From Flavobacteriaceae bacterium (GTDB taxonomy: Bacteria; Bacteroidota; Bacteroidia; Flavobacteriales; Flavobacteriaceae), in NCBI GenBank assembly GCA_027490305.1, contig JAIXYI010000015.1, positions 51,783 through 115,782 on the forward strand: DNA of 64,000 nucleotides, read 5' to 3'. A program made the translations under genes and the position numbers. The notes beneath the pieces are model-generated. The model made no database searches. It was not told the DNA's origin and saw nothing but the letters and a program-made list of their open reading frames with translations. This document shows, piece after piece, positions 17,613 to 27,344 of this stretch (its first letter is position 1; the number at the start of each line of letters is the position of its first letter).

Positions 17613-20600
17613 TTAGAAAGAGAGTTTTAATGTCGCACCATATGCTCTTTGAGAAGGATTCGAACCAAATTCGCCGAATTCACTTGCGACATCGTTACCG
17701 AATGTTGATACTTCAGGGTCGACATATGGGTTCTCACCCGGCGTCCACATAAAGAGGTTCTTACCGTATAACCCAAGTTGCAGCTTTGTCAGGCCCAGCT
17801 TGTCGGATATTTTTGTTGAGAAGGTGTAATAAAGGCTGATATCACGAAGACGGACGAACGTCTTGTCGATTACGTGGCCTTGTTCGATTCCGGGGTTGTT
17901 TGTAGTGTTACCCCAGAAATTGGTGACATTCTCGAGCGATATTGGGGTGGTGTTTTCAGAGAAGGTCCCATCGCCATTATCCACCACAGAATTCGGTATA
18001 ATGAACGTGTTACGGTCATTGTAGATTGTTTCGATTCCATTTCCTACAAATTGGTTTAGACGCTTGGTATAAGAATACATTTCTCCACCTTGCTTCCAAT
18101 CAAAGGCAAATGAAAGGGCGAAATTCTTATATCGGATCGTGTTCTGCAATCCCATTATGAAATCGCGTTGGCTGTCACCGATACGTTGTTCCTCGTCTGA
18201 CACTACGTAGTAGCCCGTGTCGGGATTTACGATATACTGTCCAGCGTCATTTTTCAAGGGTACCCGTGCGTAGAAAGTCCCTACCGGTTGTCCTTCTTCC
18301 GCATAGAAATTGACGCCATAAGCGTTATTGAGCAACGTTTTCCCGCCACCCACGACGCTTTCTACTTCATTCAGGTTCTTGGTGAACGTATAGTTTAGCG
18401 TCCAGTTGAAGTCGTTGGTCTTAACCGGCGTAATGCCCAATGCAAGCTCGACTCCTTTGTTCGACAAATCTGCTACGTTCCCCATCCGTGCTGTATAGCC
18501 AGTCGACGGATCAAGGGATTGCAATACCAATAGGTCTTTTGTTTTACTGTAATACACCGAAGCGTCCCAAGTGAGACGTCCGCTGAACCAGCTGCCCTCA
18601 ATACCAAGTTCACTTTCAGTGGTTCTTTCCGGTTTCAGGTCCGGGTTCCCCAACCTGTTACTCAACTCATAAAAGTTCACTCCACCGAAAGGCGCGAGTA
18701 TCGTGCCAAAAAAGGCCGCGGCGCTACCTGTGTTCATTGCGGTACTGGTAAAATAAGGTTCGGTGTCGTTTGCTACCTGTGCGATACTAGCTCTGACTTT
18801 GAAGAAGTCGTTGCCTTTTTCGGTGAGGATTACGCTGGCTGATAACGCGGGGTAGATATACGTATTGTTTCCAATTGGTAACGTCGAGGTGATATCCCGC
18901 CTAACACTAGCCGTCAGGAAGTACTTGCTCTTATAAGAAAGTTCTCCCTGTGCGTATACAGCCGCGGTTTTGCGAATTGAATTGCTTTGGCTAACAGTTG
19001 GCGGGAAGGCGCTATTTGTTATCTCATAGAAGTTTGGGACATCAAGCCCGGTAATGGACGCAGATAACGAATTGGTCTCCCGGCGGTTGAGAGTAGTACC
19101 CACAAACGCGTTGAGTTTGAGATTGTCGGAGAAATCCGTTGCATAGTTCAGGTTGAAAAAGGTATCGAATTCACTCCGTTCTATGCGTTGCTCTGTAACC
19201 CCACCGGCTACGCGATTCGTTGCCGCTAGATCCTGAGCCGATCCTTCCAGGTAATCAACTACGGCGCCATAACTTTTGATGCTTTCGTTTCGATAGTTTC
19301 CGCCCACCTGCCATGTCGCCGAGAATTCGTCATTGATCTTATAGTTAAGATTGACGTTGCCGTAGATGTTGTTGCCTGTCACCTTTGTTGAGTTTTCATT
19401 GATGGAAAACCAAGGGTTCGCGGCATAAGGAGTGAAGTAATAACTAGGGCTGTTGAAAGGATTATTCATGTAATCCCGCAAATCAACGATGCTTACGTCG
19501 CGTGGGATCTGCATCAGGTCCTGTTGCAGGGTTGAACCCTCGCCGGCGTCATCGCCTTGGCCTGTATTAACTACATTTTGCTCCTTTTGGTTGTAATTAA
19601 TGGTCGCTCTTGCCGACAACTTACCTGACGAAATGCCACCATTGAATGACAGCGTCCTTTTCAGGTATTGATCGGTTTTCGTAGGCACAATCCCATCGCT
19701 GTTGAAATCGGTGAAATTCAGGCTGAAGTCTGCGAAATCATTACCACCGCTTACGTTGACGGAGTTGGTATACAGCACTCCGACGTCATAGAAATCGCGA
19801 ACATTGTCTTCGAGCGCCACATACGGCTTGATTTGCTGCGAATTGTTATACACTGTGCCCCATGGACGGACCTCGCCGTTGAACGCCGGACCCCATGAGC
19901 CGTTCTCGTTACTGGGTCCGAGTCCTGACGACAGGGCAGAATAGCCAAGACCATTCCAACCCTGCCCGAATTTGTTTTGCATGTGTGTGGTGCGGGCCAC
20001 TTCGCTCATCTCAAGCGATGAAACAAAGTCGACATTGATTTTAGACTGGCGTTTTCCCTTTTTAGTGGTAATGATGATAACACCATTTGACGCCCTCGAA
20101 CCATAAAGTGCCGAAGCCGCAGCGCCCTTCAGGAAGGTCATCGATTCGATGCTGTTCGGATCGATATCGTTGATACCACTACCTGCGTCGTACGAACGAT
20201 CCGTGGTTCCGTTGCCTGTGAAACTGTTGTTCAGTGGGGTGCCATCTATCACATAAAGCGGTTGGTTGGACTGCGTGATTGAACTGATACCGCGAACGAT
20301 AACCTTAGCGGTGGCTCCGGGTTGCGCGGGTGCAGCAATATCCACACCGGCGATTTTGCCGGATAAGGACTCAAGCGGGTTCGAGTTTATCACTTGGGTC
20401 AGTTGATCGCTCTTAATGGTAGTTGCGGCATAGCCAAGCGCTTTTTTCTCGCGCTTTACACCAAGCGCGGTTACCACCACACCTTCCAGTTCAACGGCTG
20501 AATCCACCATCTTCACGTTCAATGTCGTAGAGGAAGCCTTCTGTGTCTGTGTCTGCATTCCAATAAATGAAAACACAAGCGTGTCGGTCGGCGCTGCGGA

Positions 20601-20789
20601 AATGGAGTACTTACCGTCGAGATCGGTTTGCGTGCCGGTCTGCGTGCCCTGAATGAGCACACTTACGCCCGGCATCGGCAATCCATTGCCGTCGGTAACA
20701 GTTCCCGCCACCGTCCTTTGCTGCGCTATCGCCACCTGGACGCAGAGCAGCAAGAGTAATGCTACGTAATTTGTTAGTCGAGATTTCAT
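17613..20789 (-). CDS. SusC/RagA-family TonB-linked outer membrane receptor
   Basis: A 1058-residue receptor: signal peptide ending VAIAQQ, carboxypeptidase regulatory-like domain (VAGTVTDGNGLPMPGVSV), plug domain with the SusC signature SMTFLKGAAASALYGSRAS near residue 210, long barrel and a C-terminal Phe (ATLKLSF). It begins a four-gene operon (SusC, SusD, two lipoproteins). The plug opening VVVTALGVKREKKALGYAA is the common SusC type, unlike the VVVEGYNITRPKTKSNVA of operon 1, so the two systems are not a recent duplication. Confidence 0.95.
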   Translation of the reverse strand: MKSRLTNYVALLLLLCVQVAIAQQRTVAGTVTDGNGLPMPGVSVLIQGTQTGTQTDLDGKYSISAAPTDTLVFSFIGMQTQTQKASSTTLNVKMVDSAVELEGVVVTALGVKREKKALGYAATTIKSDQLTQVINSNPLESLSGKIAGVDIAAPAQPGATAKVIVRGISSITQSNQPLYVIDGTPLNNSFTGNGTTDRSYDAGSGINDIDPNSIESMTFLKGAAASALYGSRASNGVIIITTKKGKRQSKINVDFVSSLEMSEVARTTHMQNKFGQGWNGLGYSALSSGLGPSNENGSWGPAFNGEVRPWGTVYNNSQQIKPYVALEDNVRDFYDVGVLYTNSVNVSGGNDFADFSLNFTDFNSDGIVPTKTDQYLKRTLSFNGGISSGKLSARATINYNQKEQNVVNTGQGDDAGEGSTLQQDLMQIPRDVSIVDLRDYMNNPFNSPSYYFTPYAANPWFSINENSTKVTGNNIYGNVNLNYKINDEFSATWQVGGNYRNESIKSYGAVVDYLEGSAQDLAATNRVAGGVTEQRIERSEFDTFFNLNYATDFSDNLKLNAFVGTTLNRRETNSLSASITGLDVPNFYEITNSAFPPTVSQSNSIRKTAAVYAQGELSYKSKYFLTASVRRDITSTLPIGNNTYIYPALSASVILTEKGNDFFKVRASIAQVANDTEPYFTSTAMNTGSAAAFFGTILAPFGGVNFYELSNRLGNPDLKPERTTESELGIEGSWFSGRLTWDASVYYSKTKDLLVLQSLDPSTGYTARMGNVADLSNKGVELALGITPVKTNDFNWTLNYTFTKNLNEVESVVGGGKTLLNNAYGVNFYAEEGQPVGTFYARVPLKNDAGQYIVNPDTGYYVVSDEEQRIGDSQRDFIMGLQNTIRYKNFALSFAFDWKQGGEMYSYTKRLNQFVGNGIETIYNDRNTFIIPNSVVDNGDGTFSENTTPISLENVTNFWGNTTNNPGIEQGHVIDKTFVRLRDISLYYTFSTKISDKLGLTKLQLGLYGKNLFMWTPGENPYVDPEVSTFGNDVASEFGEFGSNPSQRAYGATLKLSF

Positions 20790-20812
20790 ATTGTATGATT
20801 TAGTTATAAAAC

Positions 20813-20820
20813 CAAATATA
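20813..20820 (-). promoter_or_regulatory. -7 element of SusCD operon 2
   Basis: Minus-strand TATATTTG, leaving a leader of about 17 nt. The -33 region is T-rich (CTTT) rather than a clean TTTG. Confidence 0.5.
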
Positions 20821-20883
20821 TGAAATAATATGTTAAGAAAAGAAAGGGGTTTGGGTCGAAAGTATAAGGAAATCTTAAAAACT

Positions 20884-22587
20884 TTAGAAAATCGTCTTAA
20901 AACTTATATGCACGATTGAGTTTGATAGCCTGATTTGCTGCCCATTAGCCGTGCCGTTCGCGTAGGTGATTCGCAAAAGGCCATTCCGTGTTAAAATCCC
21001 CGCACCGAGCCCGATTCCTAACAGTTTACCGTTGTTTCCGGACGTTTCGTCGCGGTAATACCCATAATCAAGAACAGAATGGAGGTATAACGACGACCCT
21101 ACTATATACCGATATTCGCTGAGTATGCTCGTAAACAGTTGTCCCTGAAGACTGTTCTCATTAAATCCGCGTATCGAGTTGATGCCGCCGAACCGGTACA
21201 GTTCGTTTAGGATGTAGTTACTGCTTTGAAGGAAGTAGTCCTGCGTTCGTATGAAAAGGCTGTTTTTCTCATTGAGATAAAAGGAATGAAACGCATCCAA
21301 TGTGATGAAATACTGCCCTTCCGTCGCGGTTTTCGCTTCCCTTGAGCCGGTTCCGGCCTTCAACTGTACCCGCGATCGCTCAGGGAACAGGAAGTCGGAG
21401 GTGCGTAGGTCCAGGAACTCAAAGGAACCTGTCAGGAATCGGTTGTTGAAATCGCTAAGGGTCGTCGTATTCTGGTTTTGGATATCACTCGACTCGGCGG
21501 ATTGATAACCGAGATACCCGCGGAGGTTATGTCGGAAAAGGTAACCGGCTTCCAAAGAGGTTTTTGTCGTCTGGAAGGTGCTATCCTGCCGAAAGATGTT
21601 CAACGACATTCGTAACCCCAATCGCGAACGGAAGATATAAGGCAATTCCAACGACGCATTGAACGTGCGCTGCTGGTTGCCGTCGCTTTTCCAATACAGC
21701 GCAAACTCCTCGCCTGAATTCAGCAGGTTGGTTAGTTGCAGGTCGAGATAGCCATTGAAGCGGACGTTGCGGTCCTCGTCGTTTGAAAATCCTAAAAAGC
21801 CTTCGAATCGGTTGGCTTTCGCCTTTTCGACATATACGTATACCTTGGTTGTGTCCTTCGCAAATAGTATTTCCGGATACCGTGTTTGGGTCACGAAGCG
21901 AAATTTATCAAATTCGGTTTTCAGCGCCGCCAGGTTGTCGCGCGTCAGCGGTTTGTTACGGAACGTTCGCTCCACGCTTGCTTTGTGTCCGGCCGGAAAT
22001 TGGTCGTAGCCATTGACCACAATCGCATTGACGCTTCGCCGGTCGCCCCGGTCGATCCATAGATCGGCTGCCAGTGCGCTCCCTTCCCGCCGGAAATGGC
22101 GCAATTGCAAACGCGCCAGTGGGTAACCATTGCGTTCAAAGGCAGCGAGCCACTGCGTGAGGCGGTTTTCTGATTCTGCAAACGGAACCGTTTCTTTTTC
22201 GGTTAGGGGAAGGATCTCGCGAATCGTTTCCCGTTCCGATGCACCTATATATATAAGGAGTTCTTTCGTGCGCGGCCCCAGTCGAAATACAATGCTCATC
22301 GCAGAGTCCGTTGGGCGCGTCCGGCTTTGGATCTCATTTTCGATAAAACCAACGCGCGTCAGTTGCTCCGACACCGTCTCGAGTTCCCGGTTCACCGAGC
22401 GCAGATTGGGGTGCTGTTTGCGATACGAAATCGAATCGAGGATGCGCTGGTTGTTCGGTGTATCGGTCGTAAGGGTAAGCGCTATGCGTTGCGCCGACGC
22501 GGGCAGCAAAAAAAACAGGGCCGCAAAAAAGAAGAGTCGTCGCACGTAACGTATTTGTATAGGAACGCAAGTTAACCCCTTTTTCAT
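20884..22587 (-). CDS. BamA/TamA-like outer membrane protein (POTRA-like plus Omp85 barrel)
   Basis: The start is set at ATG 22587 (MKKGLTCVPIQIRYVRRLFF), which gives a basic N-region and signal peptide ending LLPASAQR. The ATG at 22698 would put the signal deep inside. 567 residues: N-terminal segment (about 40-240) with POTRA-like alternation (ELETVSEQLTRVGFIENEI, VNAIVVNGYDQFP), then a surface-antigen/D15-type barrel (FNGYLDLQLTNLLNSGEEF, RFGGINSIRGFNENSLQGQ) and a C-terminal Phe. The conserved RGF turn is that of Omp85 proteins. It is smaller than BamA, so an accessory Omp85-type transporter is likely. It stands alone between two promoters. Confidence 0.78.
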   Translation of the reverse strand: MKKGLTCVPIQIRYVRRLFFFAALFFLLPASAQRIALTLTTDTPNNQRILDSISYRKQHPNLRSVNRELETVSEQLTRVGFIENEIQSRTRPTDSAMSIVFRLGPRTKELLIYIGASERETIREILPLTEKETVPFAESENRLTQWLAAFERNGYPLARLQLRHFRREGSALAADLWIDRGDRRSVNAIVVNGYDQFPAGHKASVERTFRNKPLTRDNLAALKTEFDKFRFVTQTRYPEILFAKDTTKVYVYVEKAKANRFEGFLGFSNDEDRNVRFNGYLDLQLTNLLNSGEEFALYWKSDGNQQRTFNASLELPYIFRSRLGLRMSLNIFRQDSTFQTTKTSLEAGYLFRHNLRGYLGYQSAESSDIQNQNTTTLSDFNNRFLTGSFEFLDLRTSDFLFPERSRVQLKAGTGSREAKTATEGQYFITLDAFHSFYLNEKNSLFIRTQDYFLQSSNYILNELYRFGGINSIRGFNENSLQGQLFTSILSEYRYIVGSSLYLHSVLDYGYYRDETSGNNGKLLGIGLGAGILTRNGLLRITYANGTANGQQIRLSNSIVHISFKTIF

Positions 22588-22636
22588 ATACCGTTGGCAC
22601 TGCCGAAACACGAGCTTGAAAATTAATGTTTTACCA

Positions 22637-22667
22637 TTTGTTTCATTCAAAATTATCCTTACATTTG
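22637..22667 (+). promoter_or_regulatory. Promoter of the str operon (rpsL-rpsG-fusA-rpsJ)
   Basis: TTTG at 22637-22640, 19 nt, TACATTTG at 22660-22667: a perfect consensus match. The leader (about 50 nt) holds a short CCCC/GGGG hairpin at 22671-22685. On the opposite strand TAATTTTG (22655 to 22648) could serve the BamA-like gene, so the two promoters may overlap. Confidence 0.88.
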
Positions 22668-22720
22668 CAACCCCGTAAAATGGGGATTTTATAACCAATA
22701 GTAATTATTAGCAGTACATT

Positions 22721-23104
22721 ATGCCAACAATTCAGCAATTAGTAAGAACCGGAAGGGCTCAGATGACTAAGAAGAGCAAATCTATTGCTTTGGATGCCTG
22801 CCCTCAGAGAAGGGGAGTTTGTACGCGTGTTTACACTACGACGCCTAAGAAGCCGAATTCCGCTATGCGTAAAGTAGCGCGGGTTCGTCTTACCAATGGT
22901 AACGAAGTGAACGCTTACATCCCTGGTGAAGGGCACAACCTCCAAGAGCACTCGATAGTATTAGTCAGGGGCGGAAGGGTAAAAGACCTACCGGGAGTTC
23001 GTTATCACATCGTCCGTGGTGCACTTGATACATCAGGTGTAGCCGGCCGTACGCAACGTCGCTCCAAGTATGGTGCAAAACGCCCAAAAGAAGCTAAAAA
23101 GTAA
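22721..23104 (+). CDS. rpsL: Ribosomal protein S12
   Basis: 127 residues, full length. It carries [19 protein letters not shown] with Lys at 43 and [16 protein letters not shown]. These are the unmutated forms at the positions where substitutions give streptomycin resistance. First gene of the str operon; needed for decoding accuracy in the 30S subunit. Confidence 0.98.
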   Translation: MPTIQQLVRTGRAQMTKKSKSIALDACPQRRGVCTRVYTTTPKKPNSAMRKVARVRLTNGNEVNAYIPGEGHNLQEHSIVLVRGGRVKDLPGVRYHIVRGALDTSGVAGRTQRRSKYGAKRPKEAKK

Positions 23105-23183
23105 TTAACGCCGGAACAGTCCGAACGTCCGGAAGACGGTAAGTCCGACAGGCAATAACGACATCCGACAAAAAAGCAAAGAA

Positions 23184-23660
23184 ATGAGAAAAAGACAGGC
23201 CAAAAAAAGACCTCTTTTACCAGATCCAAAGTTCAATGATCAGTTGGTCACCCGGTTCGTGAACAACCTCATGTGGGACGGTAAAAAATCCGTAGCCTTT
23301 ACCGTTTTCTACGACGCACTTGATATCGTAGAAGGCAAGAAGAACAATGATGAGAAAACCGCACTCGACTTGTGGAAAGATGCTCTCAACAACGTCATGC
23401 CTCACGTAGAGGTGCGTAGCCGCCGTGTAGGTGGTGCGACGTTCCAGATCCCGATGCAGATTCGTCCGGACCGTAAAATTTCCGTAGCCATGAAATGGCT
23501 GATCCTCTACGCTCGTAGAAGAAATGAGAAGTCAATGGCCCAGAGACTGGCAAACGAGATCCTGGCCGCTGCCCGCGAGGAAGGCGCCGCTGTTAAGAAG
23601 CGTATGGATACGCACAAAATGGCGGAAGCAAACAAAGCATTCTCTCACTTTAGATTCTAA
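23184..23660 (+). CDS. rpsG: Ribosomal protein S7
   Basis: 158 residues, starting [19 protein letters not shown] and containing the S7 core [16 protein letters not shown] and [15 protein letters not shown]. It nucleates assembly of the 30S head. The 79-nt gap from rpsL holds CCGGA/TCCGG-rich complementary stretches (about 23110-23150) that could fold into a leader hairpin. Confidence 0.98.
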   Translation: MRKRQAKKRPLLPDPKFNDQLVTRFVNNLMWDGKKSVAFTVFYDALDIVEGKKNNDEKTALDLWKDALNNVMPHVEVRSRRVGGATFQIPMQIRPDRKISVAMKWLILYARRRNEKSMAQRLANEILAAAREEGAAVKKRMDTHKMAEANKAFSHFRF

Positions 23661-23669
23661 TCACCCAAA

Positions 23670-25793
23670 ATGGCAAGAGACTTAAATTACACCAGGAATA
23701 TCGGGATCGCCGCCCACATCGACGCCGGAAAGACGACGACTACGGAGCGTATCCTTTTTTACACCGGTAAATCACACAAAATCGGAGAGGTGCACGATGG
23801 TGCCGCAACGATGGACTGGATGGCGCAGGAGCAGGAGCGTGGTATCACCATTACCTCTGCTGCGACGACTTGCGAGTGGACATTCCCAACGCAACAGGGC
23901 AAACCAACTCCAGACGCAAAATCGTACCACTTCAACATCATCGATACCCCGGGGCACGTTGACTTCACCGTAGAGGTGAACCGTTCGCTTCGTGTTCTCG
24001 ACGGACTCGTATTCCTTTTCTCTGCGGTTGACGGCGTTGAGCCACAGTCGGAGACGAACTGGAGGCTTGCTGACAACTATAAAGTGCCTCGTATGGGCTT
24101 CGTCAACAAGATGGACCGTCAGGGATCGAACTTCCAGGCTGTGTGCCAGCAGGTGCGCGACATGTTGAAATCGAACGCCGTGCCAATCGTTCTTCCGATT
24201 GGTGACGAAGAAGATTTCAAAGGTGTCGTGGATCTCGTGAAGAACCAGGCCATTGTTTGGCACGAGGCTACTCAGGGCGCTACATTCGACGTAATCGAAA
24301 TTCCTGAGGACCTGAAAGCAGAAGCACACGAACTTCGTGCGCAACTGATCGAGGCCGTTGCCGAGTATGACGAAAACCTGATGGAGAAATTCTTCGAAGA
24401 CGAAAACTCCATTACCGAAGACGAAATCAACGCAGCACTTCGCAAAGCGACAATCGATATGTCGATCATCCCGATGCTGTGTGGTTCTTCTTTCAAAAAC
24501 AAAGGAGTTCAGTTCATGCTGGATGCGGTTTGTAAATACCTTCCGTCGCCACTTGACAAAGAAGCTATCGAAGGTACGAACCCTGATACAGACGAGCCGG
24601 CTTTCCGTAAGCCGGATGTGAAAGAGCCATTCGCGGCCCTCGCGTTCAAGATCGCTACCGACCCTTATGTAGGTCGCTTGGCATTCTTCCGTGCGTACTC
24701 AGGTCGTCTTGACGCAGGTTCTTATATCCTGAACACGCGTTCCGGAAACAAAGAGCGTATCTCCCGTATCTACCAGATGCACGCTAACAAGCAGAACCCA
24801 ATCGAGTATATCGAGGCAGGTGACATCGGCGCTGCGGTAGGTTTCAAGGATATCAAGACTGGTGATACCATGTGTGACGAGAAGCACCCAATCGTACTCG
24901 AATCGATGGACTTCCCGGCTCCGGTAATCGGTATCGCGATCGAGCCTAAAACAAAGGCCGACGTTGATAAGATGGGTATGGCACTTGCGAAACTCGCGGA
25001 AGAGGATCCAACCTTCCAGGTGAAGACGGATGAGGCTTCAGGCCAGACCATCATTTCTGGTATGGGTGAGCTTCACCTCGACATCCTTATCGACCGTATG
25101 AAGCGTGAGTTCAAGGTAGAAGTAAACCAGGGCGAGCCTCAGGTAGAATACAAAGAAGCCTTCACCAAATCGGCACAACACCGTGAGGTCTACAAGAAAC
25201 AAACAGGTGGTCGTGGTAAGTTTGCGGATATCGTATTCCGTATCGAACCGGCTGACGAAGGTTTCATCGGCCTCCAGTTCGTCAACGAAGTAAAAGGTGG
25301 TAACGTACCGAAAGAATACGTTCCATCCGTAGAGAAAGGATTCAAGGCAGCCATGAAACAAGGTCCTTTGGCCGGTTACGAGGTAGACAGCCTGAAAGTA
25401 ACACTCCTCGACGGATCGTTCCACCCGGTTGACTCCGATGCGCTTTCCTTCGAATTGGCAGCGAAAATGGGTTACAAGGAATCAGGCCGTGCGGCCGGTG
25501 CCGTAGTCCTCGAGCCAATCATGAAGCTCGAAGTCATCACACCGGAAGAAAACATGGGTGATATCGTAGGTGACCTTAACCGTCGCCGCGGACAAGTGAA
25601 CGACATGAGCGACCGTAACGGTGCGAAAGTCATCAAAGCATTCGTTCCGCTGGCTGAAATGTTCGGTTACGTAACGACGCTTCGTACCCTGTCTTCCGGA
25701 CGCGCTACTTCTACAATGGAATTTGACCATTATGAAGAAACGCCGTCTAACATTTCGGAGGCTGTAATCAAGAAAGCAAAAGGTAACGCTTAA
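23670..25793 (+). CDS. fusA: Elongation factor G
   Basis: A 707-residue translational GTPase that drives translocation. G1 [15 protein letters not shown], the G2 region [12 protein letters not shown]3 DTPGHVDF, G4 NKMDRQG; domain II-V signatures include [19 protein letters not shown] and the C-terminal [18 protein letters not shown] short Pro/Gln-rich insert ([16 protein letters not shown]) before G3 is seen in Bacteroidota EF-G. tuf is not in this operon. Confidence 0.98.
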   Translation: MARDLNYTRNIGIAAHIDAGKTTTTERILFYTGKSHKIGEVHDGAATMDWMAQEQERGITITSAATTCEWTFPTQQGKPTPDAKSYHFNIIDTPGHVDFTVEVNRSLRVLDGLVFLFSAVDGVEPQSETNWRLADNYKVPRMGFVNKMDRQGSNFQAVCQQVRDMLKSNAVPIVLPIGDEEDFKGVVDLVKNQAIVWHEATQGATFDVIEIPEDLKAEAHELRAQLIEAVAEYDENLMEKFFEDENSITEDEINAALRKATIDMSIIPMLCGSSFKNKGVQFMLDAVCKYLPSPLDKEAIEGTNPDTDEPAFRKPDVKEPFAALAFKIATDPYVGRLAFFRAYSGRLDAGSYILNTRSGNKERISRIYQMHANKQNPIEYIEAGDIGAAVGFKDIKTGDTMCDEKHPIVLESMDFPAPVIGIAIEPKTKADVDKMGMALAKLAEEDPTFQVKTDEASGQTIISGMGELHLDILIDRMKREFKVEVNQGEPQVEYKEAFTKSAQHREVYKKQTGGRGKFADIVFRIEPADEGFIGLQFVNEVKGGNVPKEYVPSVEKGFKAAMKQGPLAGYEVDSLKVTLLDGSFHPVDSDALSFELAAKMGYKESGRAAGAVVLEPIMKLEVITPEENMGDIVGDLNRRRGQVNDMSDRNGAKVIKAFVPLAEMFGYVTTLRTLSSGRATSTMEFDHYEETPSNISEAVIKKAKGNA

Positions 25794-25803
25794 TTAAAAG
25801 AAC

Positions 25804-26109
25804 ATGAGTCAGAAAATCAGAATAAAACTGAAATCGTACGATCACATGCTCGTCGACAAATCGTCCGAGAAGATCGTAAAAACGGTTAAGAGTACCGGAG
25901 CTGTGGTTACAGGCCCTATTCCGTTGCCGACCAACAAAAAGATCTTTACCGTGTTGCGTTCGCCGCACGTAAATAAGAAGTCGCGTGAGCAGTTTGAAGT
26001 GATGTCATACAAAAGACTGATCGACATCTATTCATCGTCTTCCAAAACCATCGACGCGCTTATGAAGCTGGAGCTTCCAAGCGGTGTTGAGGTAGAGATC
26101 AAAGTGTGA
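25804..26109 (+). CDS. rpsJ: Ribosomal protein S10 (NusE)
   Basis: 101 residues, with [20 protein letters not shown] and the loop [23 protein letters not shown]. Besides its role in the 30S head, S10 acts as NusE in transcription antitermination. It is here the last gene of the str operon and is followed directly by a terminator, which parts it from the rest of the S10 cluster. Confidence 0.98.
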   Translation: MSQKIRIKLKSYDHMLVDKSSEKIVKTVKSTGAVVTGPIPLPTNKKIFTVLRSPHVNKKSREQFEVMSYKRLIDIYSSSSKTIDALMKLELPSGVEVEIKV

Positions 26110-26127
26110 TAAAACACATTGCTGTAT

Positions 26128-26160
26128 AAAAATGGCCGGACTTGTTCCGGTCATTTTGTT
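26128..26160 (+). terminator. Terminator after rpsJ
   Basis: A 12-bp stem (26129-26140 with 26146-26157, one G-U pair) with a 5-nt loop, then TTTTGTTTTTA. It closes the str operon and so separates rpsJ from rplC. Confidence 0.85.
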
Positions 26161-26190
26161 TTTAGGACTAACCAAGGTAAAACGGCGGTT

Positions 26191-26323
26191 TTAACAAAAT
26201 ACGCGGTTTTCCCGTACTTCCCGTATTTCCGGAATTTGTATTTTACCTTCAGGGAAGGGGCGGATGCATCCCTTACGAAACGCGACGCAATTTTCCGTGC
26301 GGGAAAACCGCATATTTTGTTAA
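26191..26323. repeat. Terminal-inverted-repeat element, copy 1
   Basis: A 133-bp element with 26-bp ends. The left end (26191-26216, TTAACAAAATACGCGGTTTT then CCCGTA) is the reverse complement of the right end (26298-26323) except at two positions that stay paired as G-U in RNA. The interior shares GGAATTTGTATTTT, AGGGGC and CCCTTACGAAA with the copy at 62665-62798. No ORF. It lies in the rpsJ-rplC gap. Possible natures: a MITE-like sequence, a REP-type palindrome or a structured RNA. Confidence 0.85.
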
Positions 26324-26370
26324 ATTTTTGTAGTCGCAGTGTGTGGGGAATGTTATTTTTCAGAAGCTAA

Positions 26371-26502
26371 TCCGGCTCTCCGCTATAGCTTTTTCCGCCA
26401 GCGCCTTCTTTGCAACGCCGCCATCCGGCTCCTCGCGTCGCCGTCGCCAGCGGCAAAGAAGGGGCGCCGACGTCAAAAGGCTGCCGCTTCGATCCGGGCT
26501 AG
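26371..26502 (+). repeat. GC-rich dispersed repeat, copy A
   Basis: About 130 bp, beginning CCGGCTCTCCGCTATAGC and ending GGCTGCCGCT..ATCCGGGCT. The centre has a stem formed by CTTCTTTGCA and GCGGCAAAGAAG. The same layout recurs at 40671, 51410 (inverted) and 63011. The region 26110-26726 (617 nt) holds no gene: terminator, inverted-repeat element, this repeat, about 120 nt of unremarkable sequence, and the rplC promoter. Confidence 0.82.
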
Positions 26503-26633
26503 AACATCGATTTCAATAGGAGGCTTGATGCTCTCCGGAGCGTGCAATCCCGCTTATTTTATGGCCTGCCAGCCCCTGCCGCGGCGGGTTTTTGTGTTTT
26601 TGAAAGAAAATGGAGAAAACCTGCTGATTTAGT

Positions 26634-26664
26634 TTTGTTTACTGATTATAAGTCTCTATATTTG
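26634..26664 (+). promoter_or_regulatory. Promoter of the rplC ribosomal super-operon
   Basis: TTTG at 26634-26637, 19 nt, TATATTTG at 26657-26664: an exact consensus match. Its presence shows that rplC onward is transcribed apart from rpsJ. Confidence 0.88.
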
Positions 26665-26673
26665 CACGCTCTA

Positions 26674-26696
26674 AAAAGTGGCTATCCGCTACTTTT
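26674..26696 (+). promoter_or_regulatory. Leader hairpin upstream of rplC
   Basis: A 9-bp stem (26674-26682, AAAAGTGGC, with 26688-26696, GCTACTTTT; one G-U) with a 5-nt loop, in the 5' leader. The S10 operon of E. coli is controlled by L4 through a leader structure. Whether this smaller hairpin does the same is inference. Confidence 0.4.
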
Positions 26697-26726
26697 AAAA
26701 TAATGTTTAATAATTAATTAGTTTTT

Positions 26727-27344
26727 ATGTCTGGGTTAATTGGTAGAAAAATCGGCATGACCAGCATCTTCGACGAGAACGGAAAGAACATTCCGTGTAC
26801 CGTCATCGAGGCAGGTCCATGTGTGGTTACCCAAGTCAGAACCAATGAGGTCGACGGGTATGAAGCGTTGCAACTTGGTTTCGATGACAAGACTGACAAA
26901 CATTCCAGTAAAGCGGCCGTAGGTCACTTCAAAAAAGCGGGAACTGTTGCCAAGAAAAAAGTCGTCGAATTCCAGGATTATGCAACTGAACAGAAATTAG
27001 GAGATGTCATCGATGTTTCTATTTTCGAAGAAGGTGAATTTGTGGACGTACAAGGTGTGTCCAAAGGAAAAGGCTTCCAGGGTGTTGTAAAGCGTCACGG
27101 CTTCGGCGGTGTCGGACAAACGACGCATGGTCAGCACAACCGTCTCCGCGCGCCGGGTTCGGTAGGTGCATCTTCCTATCCATCCCGCGTATTCAAAGGA
27201 ATGCGTATGGCGGGCCGTATGGGTGGCGTCAATGTGAAAGTTCAAAACCTGAAAGTGTTGAAAGTGGTGGCCGACAAGAACCTTCTTGTGGTTAAAGGGT
27301 GTGTTCCCGGACACAAAAACGCTTACGTAATCATTCAGAAGTAA
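26727..27344 (+). CDS. rplC: Ribosomal protein L3
   Basis: 205 residues: [20 protein letters not shown] at the N-terminus, and the loop [20 protein letters not shown] that reaches toward the peptidyl-transferase centre. First gene of the super-operon here. Its TAA stop overlaps the ATG of rplD (TAATG). Confidence 0.98.
   Translation: MSGLIGRKIGMTSIFDENGKNIPCTVIEAGPCVVTQVRTNEVDGYEALQLGFDDKTDKHSSKAAVGHFKKAGTVAKKKVVEFQDYATEQKLGDVIDVSIFEEGEFVDVQGVSKGKGFQGVVKRHGFGGVGQTTHGQHNRLRAPGSVGASSYPSRVFKGMRMAGRMGGVNVKVQNLKVLKVVADKNLLVVKGCVPGHKNAYVIIQK

Noticed and set aside
17613..20789. Recent duplication of SusCD operon 1
   Set aside because: The two SusC proteins differ in plug and barrel sequence, SusD subtype and accessory lipoproteins.
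26191..26323. Insertion sequence with transposase
   Set aside because: The 26-bp inverted ends look IS-like, but the 80-bp interior has no room for a transposase gene; at most a MITE.
26339..26632. Open frame of 97 codons between rpsJ and rplC
   Set aside because: It runs through GC-rich repeat copy A, has Arg/Ala-rich composition typical of a translated repeat, and no promoter or start context.
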